DNA from: Streptomyces hayashii
Lineage (GTDB): Bacteria > Actinomycetota > Actinomycetes > Streptomycetales > Streptomycetaceae
Length of the DNA stretch: 37,683 bases
Reading direction: 5' to 3'
NCBI RefSeq assembly: GCF_024539815.1
Contig: NZ_JAHHIU010000138.1
Span: 1 to 37,683, forward strand
Below, piece after piece: positions 1 through 7,797 of the stretch. The notes beneath the pieces are model-generated. The model had not been told where the DNA came from. It saw only the letters and a program-made list of their open reading frames with translations, and did not search any database. A program made the translations under genes and the position numbers. The stretch's first letter is position 1. The number at the start of each line of letters is the position of its first letter.

Positions 1-65
1 CACCCTCGCCGCATGACCATCCCAAACAGCACCAAACCCGGCACTACGTCCTTGACGAAAGACAT
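1..65 (-). CDS. Partial hypothetical membrane protein start (runs off left edge)
   Basis: A possible gene starts with ATG at position 65 on the minus strand and leaves the window at its left edge. Only 21 codons are visible. They read as a short polar start followed by a hydrophobic stretch (VVPGLVLFGMVM) and then arginines, as at the start of a small membrane protein. A G-rich stretch (GGGGGGTG) 6-13 bases upstream could serve as a ribosome binding site. I cannot name a family, and so short a piece could be a chance reading frame. Confidence 0.35.
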   Translation of the reverse strand, partial: MSFVKDVVPGLVLFGMVMRRG

Positions 66-428
66 AGAGACACCCCCCTGTCGGCGGGAATGACAATATC
101 TTCTCGGCAGGTTGCACAGCAGGCGGCGCCACGATCGCGGCGATCTCCCGGGGTCCGGCTCCCTGCCCCTGGCGATCTTCGGAGACCGCGCCGTGTCCGC
201 CGACGAGGGCGAGCGGTCGCACTGTCCCGGTCGGGGCGATCCGCCGGAACGTATGCACGTCGAGGTCGGCCACCCGAGCTCGCGGGGCCGCCACGGCGCC
301 GAGTCGAGGGGGCCTGCCCTGGGCGCCGACGAGGCTGACCCGCCGGCCCTGCACCTGACGGAGCCGGCATTTCCTCCTGCGGCCGGAGGAACAGGCTCCC
401 GGAACGCCGGCTTTCCCGCCGTCGGGGG
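66..428. other. Stretch without a convincing gene
   Basis: This 363-base GC-rich stretch lies beyond the end of the minus-strand LuxR gene. Open frames exist on both strands, but their translations are Arg/Pro/Gly-rich and resemble no protein family I know. The only structure I see is a hairpin at 371-391, inside a wider GCCGGC inverted repeat (363-368 and 406-411). Confidence 0.5.
371..391 (-). terminator. Possible terminator of the PAS-LuxR gene
   Basis: TTCCTCC at 371-377 and GGAGGAA at 385-391 form a perfect 7-bp stem with a 7-base loop. It lies about 40 bases past the stop codon of the minus-strand regulator, and GCCGGC arms flank it at 363-368 and 406-411. There is no T-tract, which is normal for Streptomyces terminators. 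The stem is short, so the call is tentative. Confidence 0.35.
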
Positions 429-1628
429 TCACGCGGTGCTGAGGGGATGGGCCGCTGTGGCCGAGCGCGGGGGCCACGCGTGCGGGGCGAGTATGCCGAG
501 GACGTAGGCGCGGGCCACGAGGGCCGGACGCGTCGCGGCGCCCAACAGGTGCCGCAGGCGGCTGAGGTGGTAGTCGAGCGTCTGCCGCGACAGTTTCAGC
601 GAGGCGGCTATGTCGCTGTTGCTGCTGCCCTGCGCCAGCAGCGACAGGATGCGGATCTGCGCGGCGGTCAGCGGCGGATGCGCCTCGTGGGCGAGGCTCT
701 GATGGGTGATCACGGCCCACACGTGCCGTGCCCGGCCGGCCGAATGGCCGATAGTCGTCAGGTGGATCTCCGCCCGTCGCTGCAGTCCATGGGCGTCCAC
801 GAGCACGGCGGTGGTTTCGACGCGTCGGGTGCGGCGGGCTATCAGGCTGTCCCAGCGGCGGTGCAACCTGTCGAGATCGGGCCCCGGTTCGGGGGCCAGC
901 AGCGTGTGGGCACGGCGGCCCACGAGATCGGTCAGGCCGAGGTGGAAGAGCTCGGCGGCCGCCACGCTCGCCTCGATCACCCGCCCGTTCGCCGACAACA
1001 GGGCACAGGGCAGCCCGCTGTGGTCACGCAGGGCGCTGAGGTTCTCCTCGGCCTCCTGGCGCTGCGCCGTGGCACGCAGGTGGTCGGTGATGTCCACGTA
1101 GATGCCGGCGATGCAGGTGCGGGACTGTTCCCGCACCGGGAAGCGGTGGCCTACCGCGCGGCCCGTGGTGCCGTCTTGGCGCAGATAGCGCAGGGTGTGG
1201 CGGACGGGCGTGCCCCGGCTGAGTATCTGCTGGTCCAGGGCCCGGAAACGCTCGGCCTCGGCCGGTGCGTCGAAGTCCTCGATGTATCTGCCGACCAGGT
1301 GCTGCGGCACGGTGCCGTAGAGGTGCGCGTAGGCGTGGTTGGCCCACAGGTAGCGCCCGTCGCGGTCCCGTATGAAGGCGGCCGCCGGAGCGAGGCCCAC
1401 GAGGTCCGCGAAGGCGGTGTGGCCGGGAGGCGCCGCGAGCCCCGCTTCCCGACGCCGGTCCGGGCCGTGCTGTGAGCCGCCCGGGTCTCCGAGGCCGTCG
1501 GCGTCGTCCGACTCACCTGCCCGCAAAGGCCCTTCGACGTCCCTCTCCCCCACGTGCCACGGCTCGTCGACTTCCCTCCAGGACGCCGGGAGGTTTTCGA
1601 GCAGTGGATTGAGGCTTGGGTCGCCCAC
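429..1628 (-). CDS. PAS domain LuxR-family transcriptional regulator
   Basis: This 399-residue cytoplasmic regulator has two PAS-like sensor segments and a C-terminal LuxR-type helix-turn-helix. The first PAS segment begins near LVGLAPAAAFIRDRDGRYLW and ends in the typical IAGIYVDITDH strand. The second follows a short helical linker (QRQEAEENLSALRDHSG). The DNA-binding domain includes ILSLLAQGSSNSDIAASLKL followed by SRQTLDYHLSRLRHLLG. The frame stays open far upstream, but that part is the shadow of the divergent gene. I chose the GTG at 1628 because GGAGACC sits 6 bases before it. It is transcribed divergently from the ATP-grasp/dikinase/MFS operon, so it is the obvious candidate regulator of that operon. 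The ligand sensed by the PAS domains cannot be read from sequence. Confidence 0.85.
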   Translation of the reverse strand: MGDPSLNPLLENLPASWREVDEPWHVGERDVEGPLRAGESDDADGLGDPGGSQHGPDRRREAGLAAPPGHTAFADLVGLAPAAAFIRDRDGRYLWANHAYAHLYGTVPQHLVGRYIEDFDAPAEAERFRALDQQILSRGTPVRHTLRYLRQDGTTGRAVGHRFPVREQSRTCIAGIYVDITDHLRATAQRQEAEENLSALRDHSGLPCALLSANGRVIEASVAAAELFHLGLTDLVGRRAHTLLAPEPGPDLDRLHRRWDSLIARRTRRVETTAVLVDAHGLQRRAEIHLTTIGHSAGRARHVWAVITHQSLAHEAHPPLTAAQIRILSLLAQGSSNSDIAASLKLSRQTLDYHLSRLRHLLGAATRPALVARAYVLGILAPHAWPPRSATAAHPLSTA

Positions 1629-1799
1629 AACGGTCTCCGTCCGTATAGGACTGGCTGACGCACAGTCACATGCGTTGGATATCCCGCCCGGTACGGCACA
1701 AGCTCCATTCCCGGCCGAGTTGCCGGAAGCGCACGGCGGCCCCCGCCGCCCTGCCGTTCGGCCCGGGATCCGGGGACGAACGTCTGCGGATCGCCCCCG

Positions 1800-1823
1800 C
1801 GACTCAGGCATTTGCCTGAGTCG
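1800..1823. promoter_or_regulatory. Perfect 24-bp palindrome, candidate operator
   Basis: The arm CGACTCAGGCA (1800-1810) is repeated as its exact reverse complement TGCCTGAGTCG (1813-1823) around a TT centre. It sits mid-way between the divergent LuxR and ATP-grasp genes, about 160 bases from the operon start. An 11-bp perfect two-fold symmetric site is typical of a dimeric regulator. Which protein binds it is inference; the adjacent PAS-LuxR protein is the first candidate. Confidence 0.6.
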
Positions 1824-1917
1824 TGAGCACGCTCTGCCGCGATATGGACGGTTGCCGACTGGTCCCCTGGAGTGTGCGGGCGAACTCGCCGGGTGTCGTC
1901 GCCCGCACGTGATCCCC

Positions 1918-1952
1918 GGGCCCGTCCGCACCACCGGTGCGGTGGACGGCCC
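1918..1952 (+). promoter_or_regulatory. Leader hairpin ahead of the ATP-grasp gene
   Basis: The left arm GGGCCCGTCCGCACC (1918-1932) pairs with the right arm GGTGCGG-T-GGACGGCCC (1936-1952), with one bulged T and one bulged C around a 3-base loop. It ends 17 bases before the GGAGA ribosome binding site at 1970-1974. It could be an attenuator, an RNA stabiliser or a second protein-binding site. Its function is inferred only from position. Confidence 0.4.
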
Positions 1953-1983
1953 GTCCCGACCAGGTGAATGGAGACGAATTCCT

Positions 1984-3357
1984 GTGAGCACGGTGCTGTT
2001 GGTGCATGCCAAGGGTGGTCCGCCGCTCGGCCATGTCCTGTCCCGGACGGCTGCGAGGGCGGACGTGCACCTGCTGGCGCTCAGCGCTCTCCCCCCGTCC
2101 GTGGAGGGTTCCGCCGCGAGGCTGTGCGTCTCGGTCACGACGCCGGGTGACGAGGGCTGCTCCGACCTGGTATCCCTTATCGTGTCGCGTGCCCGCGAGG
2201 TGGGCGCGGACGCCGTGATCACCTTCTCCGAGTACGCGGTCGTCGCGGTCGCCGAGGCCTGCGAGAAGCTCGGTCTGCCGGGTGCGGGCGCGGCCGCCGC
2301 GCTCGCACGCGACAAGCGGCTGATGCGCAGCACCTGGCAGCGAAGCGGCCTGCCGCAGCCCGCGTTCCGGCCCGTGGCCACGGAGGCGGACCTGTACGCG
2401 GCGCTGGACTCCCTGTCCTGTCCGCTGCTGCTCAAGGCGGCCTGGAGCGCGGGATCGACCGCCCACCAGATCATCGCCTCCCCCGGTGAGGCGTCCGCCG
2501 CCTGGGCCCGCTCGCGCCAGGTGATGGCGGAGTCCGCCCAGTTGGGTTACGCGGAGTTGCATGTCGCCGAGGCGGACGCCGACTTCGTGGTCGAGGAGAT
2601 CGTCAGCGGCACGACGACGGACTGGTTCGACGAGCCCGGCTGGGGCGACTACCTCAGCGTCGAGGGCGTCGTGGCGGACGGTGTCTTCCACCCCGTCTGC
2701 CTCAGCGGCCGGATGCCCACCGTCGAGCCCTTCACCGAGCGCGCCGGCATCACCCCCGCCCTGCTCTCGCCGGACGCGCAGGACCGCGTCGTGGGCCTGG
2801 CGCGCCGCGCCGTCGACGCGCTGGGCCTGCGCGACTGCGGGACGCACACGGAGATCAAGCTCGGCCCCGACGGCCGCATGTGGCTCATCGAGACCGCCGC
2901 CCGGTTCGGCGGCGCGATGACGGTGCCGCAGATCGAGGAGGTCTTCGCACTCGACCTGGTGGGCATGCTCGTCGACCACCTCCTGGGACGCCCGGTCGCC
3001 TGGCCCGAGCAGGCTCTGACACCGGCGCAGGCCCGGGGTGCGGCGGGCTCCCTCGTGGTCCTCGCGGTCGACGGCCGCGGCGAGGCCTGGCAGGACCGCA
3101 GGGTCTGGGACTTCCCCGTGGTCGCGTCGGACGTGCCGCTGAGCCCGGACAGCGAGCTGTCGGTGGTGGCGGAGAGCTCCCTGCCCGACGGCAGTGTCGT
3201 GCCGGTGTACGACCCCGCCGCGGGCGCCAACACCATGGCGGCCCTGTGCCTGCTCTCCGCAGGCGACCCGCGCACGGTGCTGCGGGACTTCGAGACCCTG
3301 GTGGACGCCCTGCCCCGGGTGCTGCCCGCCGCGCAGTCCGAGGAGGTCCCCGCATGA
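1984..3357 (+). CDS. ATP-grasp carboxylate-amine ligase-like protein
   Basis: This 457-residue cytosolic protein of the ATP-grasp superfamily would activate a carboxylate as acyl phosphate and couple it to an amine or similar nucleophile. Visible elements in order are an N-terminal Rossmann-like half (STVLLVHAKGGPP onward), the lid entry DKRLMR, the nucleotide-binding Lys strand PLLLKAAWSAGSTAH, the hinge FVVEEIVSG, and the metal/ATP site GTHTEIKLGPDGRMWLIE (about 286-303) followed by TAARFGG. The Asn of the classical E-x-N-x-R motif is replaced (IETAARFGG), as in L-amino-acid ligase-like members. The GTG start has GGAGA 9 bases upstream. Its stop overlaps the ATG of the dikinase gene (ATGA), so the two are translationally coupled. 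Substrates are unknown. Dipeptide or amide formation is the likeliest role. Confidence 0.85.
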   Translation: MSTVLLVHAKGGPPLGHVLSRTAARADVHLLALSALPPSVEGSAARLCVSVTTPGDEGCSDLVSLIVSRAREVGADAVITFSEYAVVAVAEACEKLGLPGAGAAAALARDKRLMRSTWQRSGLPQPAFRPVATEADLYAALDSLSCPLLLKAAWSAGSTAHQIIASPGEASAAWARSRQVMAESAQLGYAELHVAEADADFVVEEIVSGTTTDWFDEPGWGDYLSVEGVVADGVFHPVCLSGRMPTVEPFTERAGITPALLSPDAQDRVVGLARRAVDALGLRDCGTHTEIKLGPDGRMWLIETAARFGGAMTVPQIEEVFALDLVGMLVDHLLGRPVAWPEQALTPAQARGAAGSLVVLAVDGRGEAWQDRRVWDFPVVASDVPLSPDSELSVVAESSLPDGSVVPVYDPAAGANTMAALCLLSAGDPRTVLRDFETLVDALPRVLPAAQSEEVPA

Positions 3358-5363
3358 GTACGCACCTGACCACCGGTGCCGCCGAGCCGGCCACGGACCG
3401 CACGGTCGTCGGCGAGAACCTCTCCCTGCCGCTCTTCCGGACGCTGTCGGGCGTCCTGGCGGGTCACCCCTACCTCAAGGTCGTCGTCGACCGCGTGGAG
3501 GACACCTGGCACCTGCTCGACACCGGCGCGCACCCCTTCCACGTCGACTACGTCGCCACCCGGGTGCTGGGGATGGACCTGGCCGAGCTCGACGCACGGC
3601 TGGACGCGTTCAACGCCTCCGTCTACACCGATCCCGAGCGCCGGTTCCTGCTCGGCGTGCTGTCCCTGCACACCGAGCGGGAGGAGGGCAGGGAGCGGCC
3701 GTTCCTCGTCCTGGAGACGACCGAGGCCGACACCATGCACGGCGAACTGCTCACCTTCTTCTACGAGTTCGTCCGGGCCCGGGTCGACAGCAGGCTGCCG
3801 CTGCTGCTCAAGCCCGCCAACCACGGGCAGGAGGAGGAGCTGTCGGCGATCAGCGAACGGCGTGTGCCCCGCATCCTGAGCCACGAGCTGTTCGGTTCCC
3901 GGGAGCGCACCCCGCTGAACCCCGGCGAGGCGACGGGACGGCTGCGCTTCTTCCGCACGGCCGAGGAGTACACGTCGGCGGAGGCCGCCGCTCTGGGCTG
4001 GGCGGACATCGTGGCGATGCCCTGCCTGCCCGACGACGTACCGCGCGTCGCCGGCTTCATCAACACCGCGCCGATCACGCCCCTTTCGCACACCAACGTC
4101 CTCGCCTCCGGCTGGGGCATCCCCAACGCGATCGTGCGCGACCTGGAGCAACTCGTCGACAAGGACGGCCTGGACGGCGCGTGGGTGCGTTACCGGGTCG
4201 ACGAGGACGACATATCCCTGCAACGCCTCGACCACGAACCCGACCTGCGGGCGCCTGCCTGGCACCAGCAGCGCATACGCCTCGAACCACCGCTGCTCGA
4301 AGACGCCCCCGTGCTGTCCCTGCACCGGCTGCGCAGTGCCGACCGCGACCGCTACGGCACGAAGGCGGCCAACCTCGGCGAGCTGCACCACGTCCTCGAC
4401 AGCCGCACGGTGGACCTGACCTCCTTCTACGGGCGGCCCCGTCCGCCGCGCGAGGACCTCTACGGCCACCTCGGCTCCCGCCTCGGTCTCACCGCGTTCA
4501 CCGCCGCTCAACTGCGCGCCAAAGCAGCCGAGTTCGTCGCCGAGGCCGTCGCCGCCCCGGAAGGCGTCGCACTCCCCTTCGCGCTCCAGCAGCGCTTCCT
4601 CGCCTCTTCCCCGGCCCTCCAGCAGGGCATCGGCAAGCTGAAGATGGCGCTCGAACTCGACGCCACCGACGTCCTGGACGCGCTGTGCCTGCACCTGCAG
4701 CACCTGATCCGGCACACCCCCGTCCCCGAGTCCGTCACCCGGCAGATCGACCAGGCCTTCCCCGCCGCGGCGGCCTCACGCGGACGGCTGGTGGTGCGCT
4801 CCTCCTCCAACGCCGAGGACCTTCCCGGGTTCTCCGCGGCAGGCGTCTACGACTCCGTCACCACCGTCCACGGCACGGACGAACTCCTCGACGCCGTACG
4901 CCAGGTGTGGGCCTCCCTCGTGTCGCCGCGCAGCGTGCGGCTGCGCCACCAGGTCGGCATCTCCCTCGACGACACCTACATGGGCGTGATCATCCAGGAG
5001 TACGTGCCCGCCTCCCTGGGCGGCGTCCTCGTGACCTGCAACCCGACCCGCCGGGAGGACTTCCGCAACGTCTACCTCAACTGTTCCCCGGGCTCGCCCG
5101 AGCAGGTGGTCGACGGGACGGTGCTGCCGCAGCAGTACCTGTACAACACCGTGGAGGGCGGCGGTCGTACCGTCGCGCTGGGCTCGTGGGGCCAGGGGCT
5201 GTCCGCAGCCGTCCGCGCCCGGCTCGCCGACCTGTCCCTGACCGGACGGCTCCTGCAGTCCCACTTCAGCGGGAGCGACGTGGACCAGCCCCTCGACATC
5301 GAGTGGCTGATGACCGAGCAGGGCGATTTCCGGCTGGTCCAGATCCGCCCCTACGCGCTGTGA
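3354..5363 (+). CDS. PEP-synthase/dikinase-like phosphotransferase
   Basis: This 669-residue protein has the parts of a dikinase in an unusual order. A phospho-histidine swivel domain comes first, with ITPLSHTNVLASGWGIPNAI near residues 241-260; His246 is the likely phospho-carrier. The ATP-grasp nucleotide domain follows at the C-terminus, with VRSSSNAEDLPGFSAAGVYD near residue 480 and DIEWLMTEQGDFRLVQIRP at the end. The order resembles glucan water dikinase rather than PEP synthase, and no PEP/pyruvate TIM-barrel is present. The first 200 or so residues match nothing I recognise and may bind the substrate. The protein probably moves the beta-phosphate of ATP through His246 to an unknown acceptor. 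The gene overlaps both neighbours by 4 bases. Its protein may act on the product or a substrate of the ATP-grasp enzyme. Confidence 0.8.
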   Translation: MSTHLTTGAAEPATDRTVVGENLSLPLFRTLSGVLAGHPYLKVVVDRVEDTWHLLDTGAHPFHVDYVATRVLGMDLAELDARLDAFNASVYTDPERRFLLGVLSLHTEREEGRERPFLVLETTEADTMHGELLTFFYEFVRARVDSRLPLLLKPANHGQEEELSAISERRVPRILSHELFGSRERTPLNPGEATGRLRFFRTAEEYTSAEAAALGWADIVAMPCLPDDVPRVAGFINTAPITPLSHTNVLASGWGIPNAIVRDLEQLVDKDGLDGAWVRYRVDEDDISLQRLDHEPDLRAPAWHQQRIRLEPPLLEDAPVLSLHRLRSADRDRYGTKAANLGELHHVLDSRTVDLTSFYGRPRPPREDLYGHLGSRLGLTAFTAAQLRAKAAEFVAEAVAAPEGVALPFALQQRFLASSPALQQGIGKLKMALELDATDVLDALCLHLQHLIRHTPVPESVTRQIDQAFPAAAASRGRLVVRSSSNAEDLPGFSAAGVYDSVTTVHGTDELLDAVRQVWASLVSPRSVRLRHQVGISLDDTYMGVIIQEYVPASLGGVLVTCNPTRREDFRNVYLNCSPGSPEQVVDGTVLPQQYLYNTVEGGGRTVALGSWGQGLSAAVRARLADLSLTGRLLQSHFSGSDVDQPLDIEWLMTEQGDFRLVQIRPYAL

Positions 5364-6793
5364 AGGCGCGTGCGGGCGGCCCGCGCCCCGGCACCGGAGC
5401 GGCCGCGGGCCTGACCGACACGGCCCGCCGGATCATCCGGCTCAACTACGGCTTCCAGCTGCTGTTCAACCTGCTGTGGTGGATGCCGGTGTTCTACGCC
5501 TACCAGAAGGAGGCCGGCCTCTCGGACGGGCAGATCTTCGGCATCCAGAGCATCTACTACGTGGCCTTCTGCCTGCTGGAGATCCCGACCGGGCTGATCG
5601 CCGACCGGATCGGCACCCGCAACTGCCTGCGCGCCGGCGCGGTGGTGATGACGGCCGCGAACCTTGCCCCGGTGGTCAGCGCCTCCTACACGGGGTTCCT
5701 CATCCACTTCCTGGCCGTCGCCGCCGGCCGGTCGCTCACCTCGGGCGCGGCGAGCGCCTATCTGTACGACGGGCTGCGCGCCGAAGGGTGCGACGAGCAC
5801 TACCTGCGGGCGGAAGGGACCGCACGGGCCCTGGGGCTGGCGGCGAAGGTGGTGTGCTGGCCGCTGGTCGGGCCGCTGATGGCCCTCGCGCACCCGGCCC
5901 CGTACGTGCTCAGCGCCGCGAGCGCGGCGGGCTCCCTCGTCTGCGCGGTGTTGCTGCCCCGCCTCGCCGGAGCGGAGGCCGGAGCGGACAGGGGCCGGGG
6001 TGACGGCGGGCGCCGGGGCGGCGACTTCCTTCGGGACGCGGGGACCGCGCTGCGCTGCGTCGCCTCCTCGCCCTGGCTGGCCCTGGTGATGGTGCAGGGC
6101 GTGGCGGTGTTCACGCTGTCGCGCATCTGCCAGGTCAACCTCTTCCAGCCGATCCTGCTGGACCACGGCATCGGCGAGGCGTCGCACGGCGGGGTGCTGG
6201 CCGCCATGACCGTGGCGGAGGCGGTGGCGTCCGCGCGGCCCCAATGGCTCAGCCGCAGACTGCCGCCGGTCGCCTGGGTGTCCGTCCTCAGTCTCGCGCT
6301 GGCCGGCACCCTGGCGGCCATGACCCTCGGCGGGCCGTGGGTCGTCGTCGTGCTGCTCTGCCTGTTCGCCGCGGCCACCGGGTTCGCGTTCCCGGTCCAG
6401 CGCAAACTGGTCAACGACGCGGTCCCCGCGCACGCCCCCCGGGCCACCCTGCTGTCGGTGGAGAGCATCGTGGACCGCGCGGTGTGCGCCCTGGCCGCGA
6501 TCGCCGCGGGCGCGTACCTGTCGGCCGGCCGTCTGGACGCCCTGCTGTGGCACAGCGCGCTGGCCACCGCGGTGCTGCTCGGGGTCTTCCAACTGCTGCT
6601 GCGCAGCGGGGTGGTAGCCCGCGGGGACCGGGATCGGGCGGCGCCGCCGCAGGCGGACGGCCGCGCGGGAGCCGGTGGCACCGTGCCGACGGAGGTGGGC
6701 GAGGGTGCTCCCGATCCGGCAGACGCGGGGACCGCAGGCCGCGAGAAGCCCCTCGAACCGGACCGGGCCCCGCGGGGCCCACGAACGACCTGA
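5360..6793 (+). CDS. MFS transporter
   Basis: This 477-residue inner-membrane carrier of the major facilitator superfamily has about 12 hydrophobic segments. The signature loop after helix 2 reads LLEIPTGLIADRIGTR, typical of the drug and small-molecule exporter groups. A hydrophilic tail of about 60 residues follows the last helix. Translation starts at a GTG that overlaps the dikinase stop (GTGA), which places it as the third gene of a coupled operon. Context suggests export of, or self-resistance to, the compound made by the two upstream enzymes, though import cannot be excluded. A strong hairpin at 6937-6969 ends the transcript. Confidence 0.85.
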   Translation: MKARAGGPRPGTGAAAGLTDTARRIIRLNYGFQLLFNLLWWMPVFYAYQKEAGLSDGQIFGIQSIYYVAFCLLEIPTGLIADRIGTRNCLRAGAVVMTAANLAPVVSASYTGFLIHFLAVAAGRSLTSGAASAYLYDGLRAEGCDEHYLRAEGTARALGLAAKVVCWPLVGPLMALAHPAPYVLSAASAAGSLVCAVLLPRLAGAEAGADRGRGDGGRRGGDFLRDAGTALRCVASSPWLALVMVQGVAVFTLSRICQVNLFQPILLDHGIGEASHGGVLAAMTVAEAVASARPQWLSRRLPPVAWVSVLSLALAGTLAAMTLGGPWVVVVLLCLFAAATGFAFPVQRKLVNDAVPAHAPRATLLSVESIVDRAVCALAAIAAGAYLSAGRLDALLWHSALATAVLLGVFQLLLRSGVVARGDRDRAAPPQADGRAGAGGTVPTEVGEGAPDPADAGTAGREKPLEPDRAPRGPRTT

Positions 6794-6936
6794 CGACCTG
6801 ACGGCCCGACAACCGGCCCCATCGATCCCACCGGACCCACAAGCCACCCGTCCCTCGGGCCACGGGGCCACCGGGCCCCGTCGGATCAGCCCCTCGACCG
6901 CCGCCGAACATCAACCGAAAGGCGGGCGCCGATCTC

Positions 6937-6969
6937 TCGTCGTACGCCCCGGACCAGGGCGTACGACGA
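6937..6969. terminator. Bidirectional terminator hairpin
   Basis: TCGTCGTACGCCC (6937-6949) and GGGCGTACGACGA (6957-6969) form a perfect 13-bp stem with a 7-base loop. It lies between the convergent MFS gene and the exported HAD-like gene, so it can serve both strands. Confidence 0.8.
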
Positions 6970-6992
6970 CGGGCGTCCGGTTGCGACTGTGT

Positions 6993-7631
6993 TCAGGCGG
7001 GGCGACGGCCGAGGAGTTCGACCAGTCGCGCCGGCAGGAACATGGGCCGCTGCGGCCGACCGACCTGGTATGACACGAAGCCCAGCGAGGAGGCCACGGA
7101 CACCTCCTGGGCCGTCTCCGCCTGGTAGACGACCCGGCAGCCGGCCGAGTCGTCCTTGGCACGCTGCCACAGGACCGGGGACGGCTTGCGTTCGGCCTCG
7201 GTGCGCGGCGTACGGATCCGGTCGCCGAAGTCCGCCCAGGCGAAGGCTGCCGGGCCCCGCCACGTCGCGTCGACCTCCCTGCGGAGCCGGGCGGCGCGCT
7301 CGGCGTCGGTCGCGCCCCAGGACGGCGGGACATTGGTGATCAGGCCGACCCTGACATGGCGTTGCCGCAGGGTCCGCAGGTACGAGGCCGCCCCGGGGAG
7401 GTAGGCGGTGCTGCCGTCGTCGGCGGTGTGCACCAGGGTCTCCCCCAGGTCGAAGTACACGACGGGACACGCCCGTTCTCCGTGGCCGGGTGTGGTGGCG
7501 GCCGCGCGCGGGCCCTTGCCGGCCTCCTCGTGGACGGCCGCGGTCGCCGGTGTGCAGAGCAGCGTGGACACCAGGGCCACGCCCACTGCGAGGCCCGCAC
7601 GGGCCGAACTCTTGGAGGTGGATCCGTTCAT
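6993..7631 (-). CDS. Exported HAD-fold protein (acid-phosphatase-like)
   Basis: This 212-residue protein starts with a Sec-type signal peptide (hydrophobic ARAGLAVGVALVSTLL, then TPATAA and a likely cleavage site near residue 32). The mature part is a HAD-like fold: motif I reads VVYFDLGETL, motif II GLITNVP, and a degenerate last motif is ETAQEV. The nucleophile Asp of DxDxT is present, but the second Asp, the general acid, is Gly. The final acidic pair is also weakened. Phosphatase activity is therefore doubtful; it may be a slow hydrolase or a binding protein. I chose the ATG at 7631, which gives the complete signal peptide; GGG lies 12 bases upstream. It is a single gene, with gerW-like DNA upstream and a shared terminator downstream. 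Confidence 0.7.
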   Translation of the reverse strand: MNGSTSKSSARAGLAVGVALVSTLLCTPATAAVHEEAGKGPRAAATTPGHGERACPVVYFDLGETLVHTADDGSTAYLPGAASYLRTLRQRHVRVGLITNVPPSWGATDAERAARLRREVDATWRGPAAFAWADFGDRIRTPRTEAERKPSPVLWQRAKDDSAGCRVVYQAETAQEVSVASSLGFVSYQVGRPQRPMFLPARLVELLGRRPA

Positions 7632-7651
7632 GTGCACCGTCACCCTTTCGC

Positions 7652-7667
7652 TGTCATAGGCATGACA
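7652..7667 (-). promoter_or_regulatory. Small inverted repeat upstream of the exported HAD gene
   Basis: TGTCAT (7652-7657) and ATGACA (7662-7667) form a 6-bp inverted repeat with a 4-base centre, 21 bases upstream of the ATG. It could overlap the -10 region or be an operator. The evidence is weak because the repeat is short. Confidence 0.3.
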
Positions 7668-7797
7668 CGCTAACGCTCCTGTGGTCCATCGGCGGGCCGA
7701 GCCCACTACTGGCCTGATCTCGCCCCTGGCCTGGGCGGACCTCCTCCGCCTGCCGAGGTGAGATCGCCCTGTCCCGCTCGGCCTCGCCTCTCTCACC

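Larger units (their letters stand above)
1629..1983. promoter_or_regulatory. Divergent promoter region, LuxR versus ATP-grasp operon
   Basis: These 355 bases separate two divergent genes and hold no convincing ORF. They contain a perfect 24-bp palindrome (1800-1823) and a longer hairpin close to the operon start (1918-1952). Promoters for both directions must lie here, but I could not place a convincing -10/-35 pair. Confidence 0.6.

Noticed and set aside
3354..5363. Phosphoenolpyruvate synthase (ppsA)
   Set aside because: The ATP-grasp and His domains are present but in the wrong order, and there is no PEP/pyruvate barrel, so the reaction cannot be the PEP synthase one.
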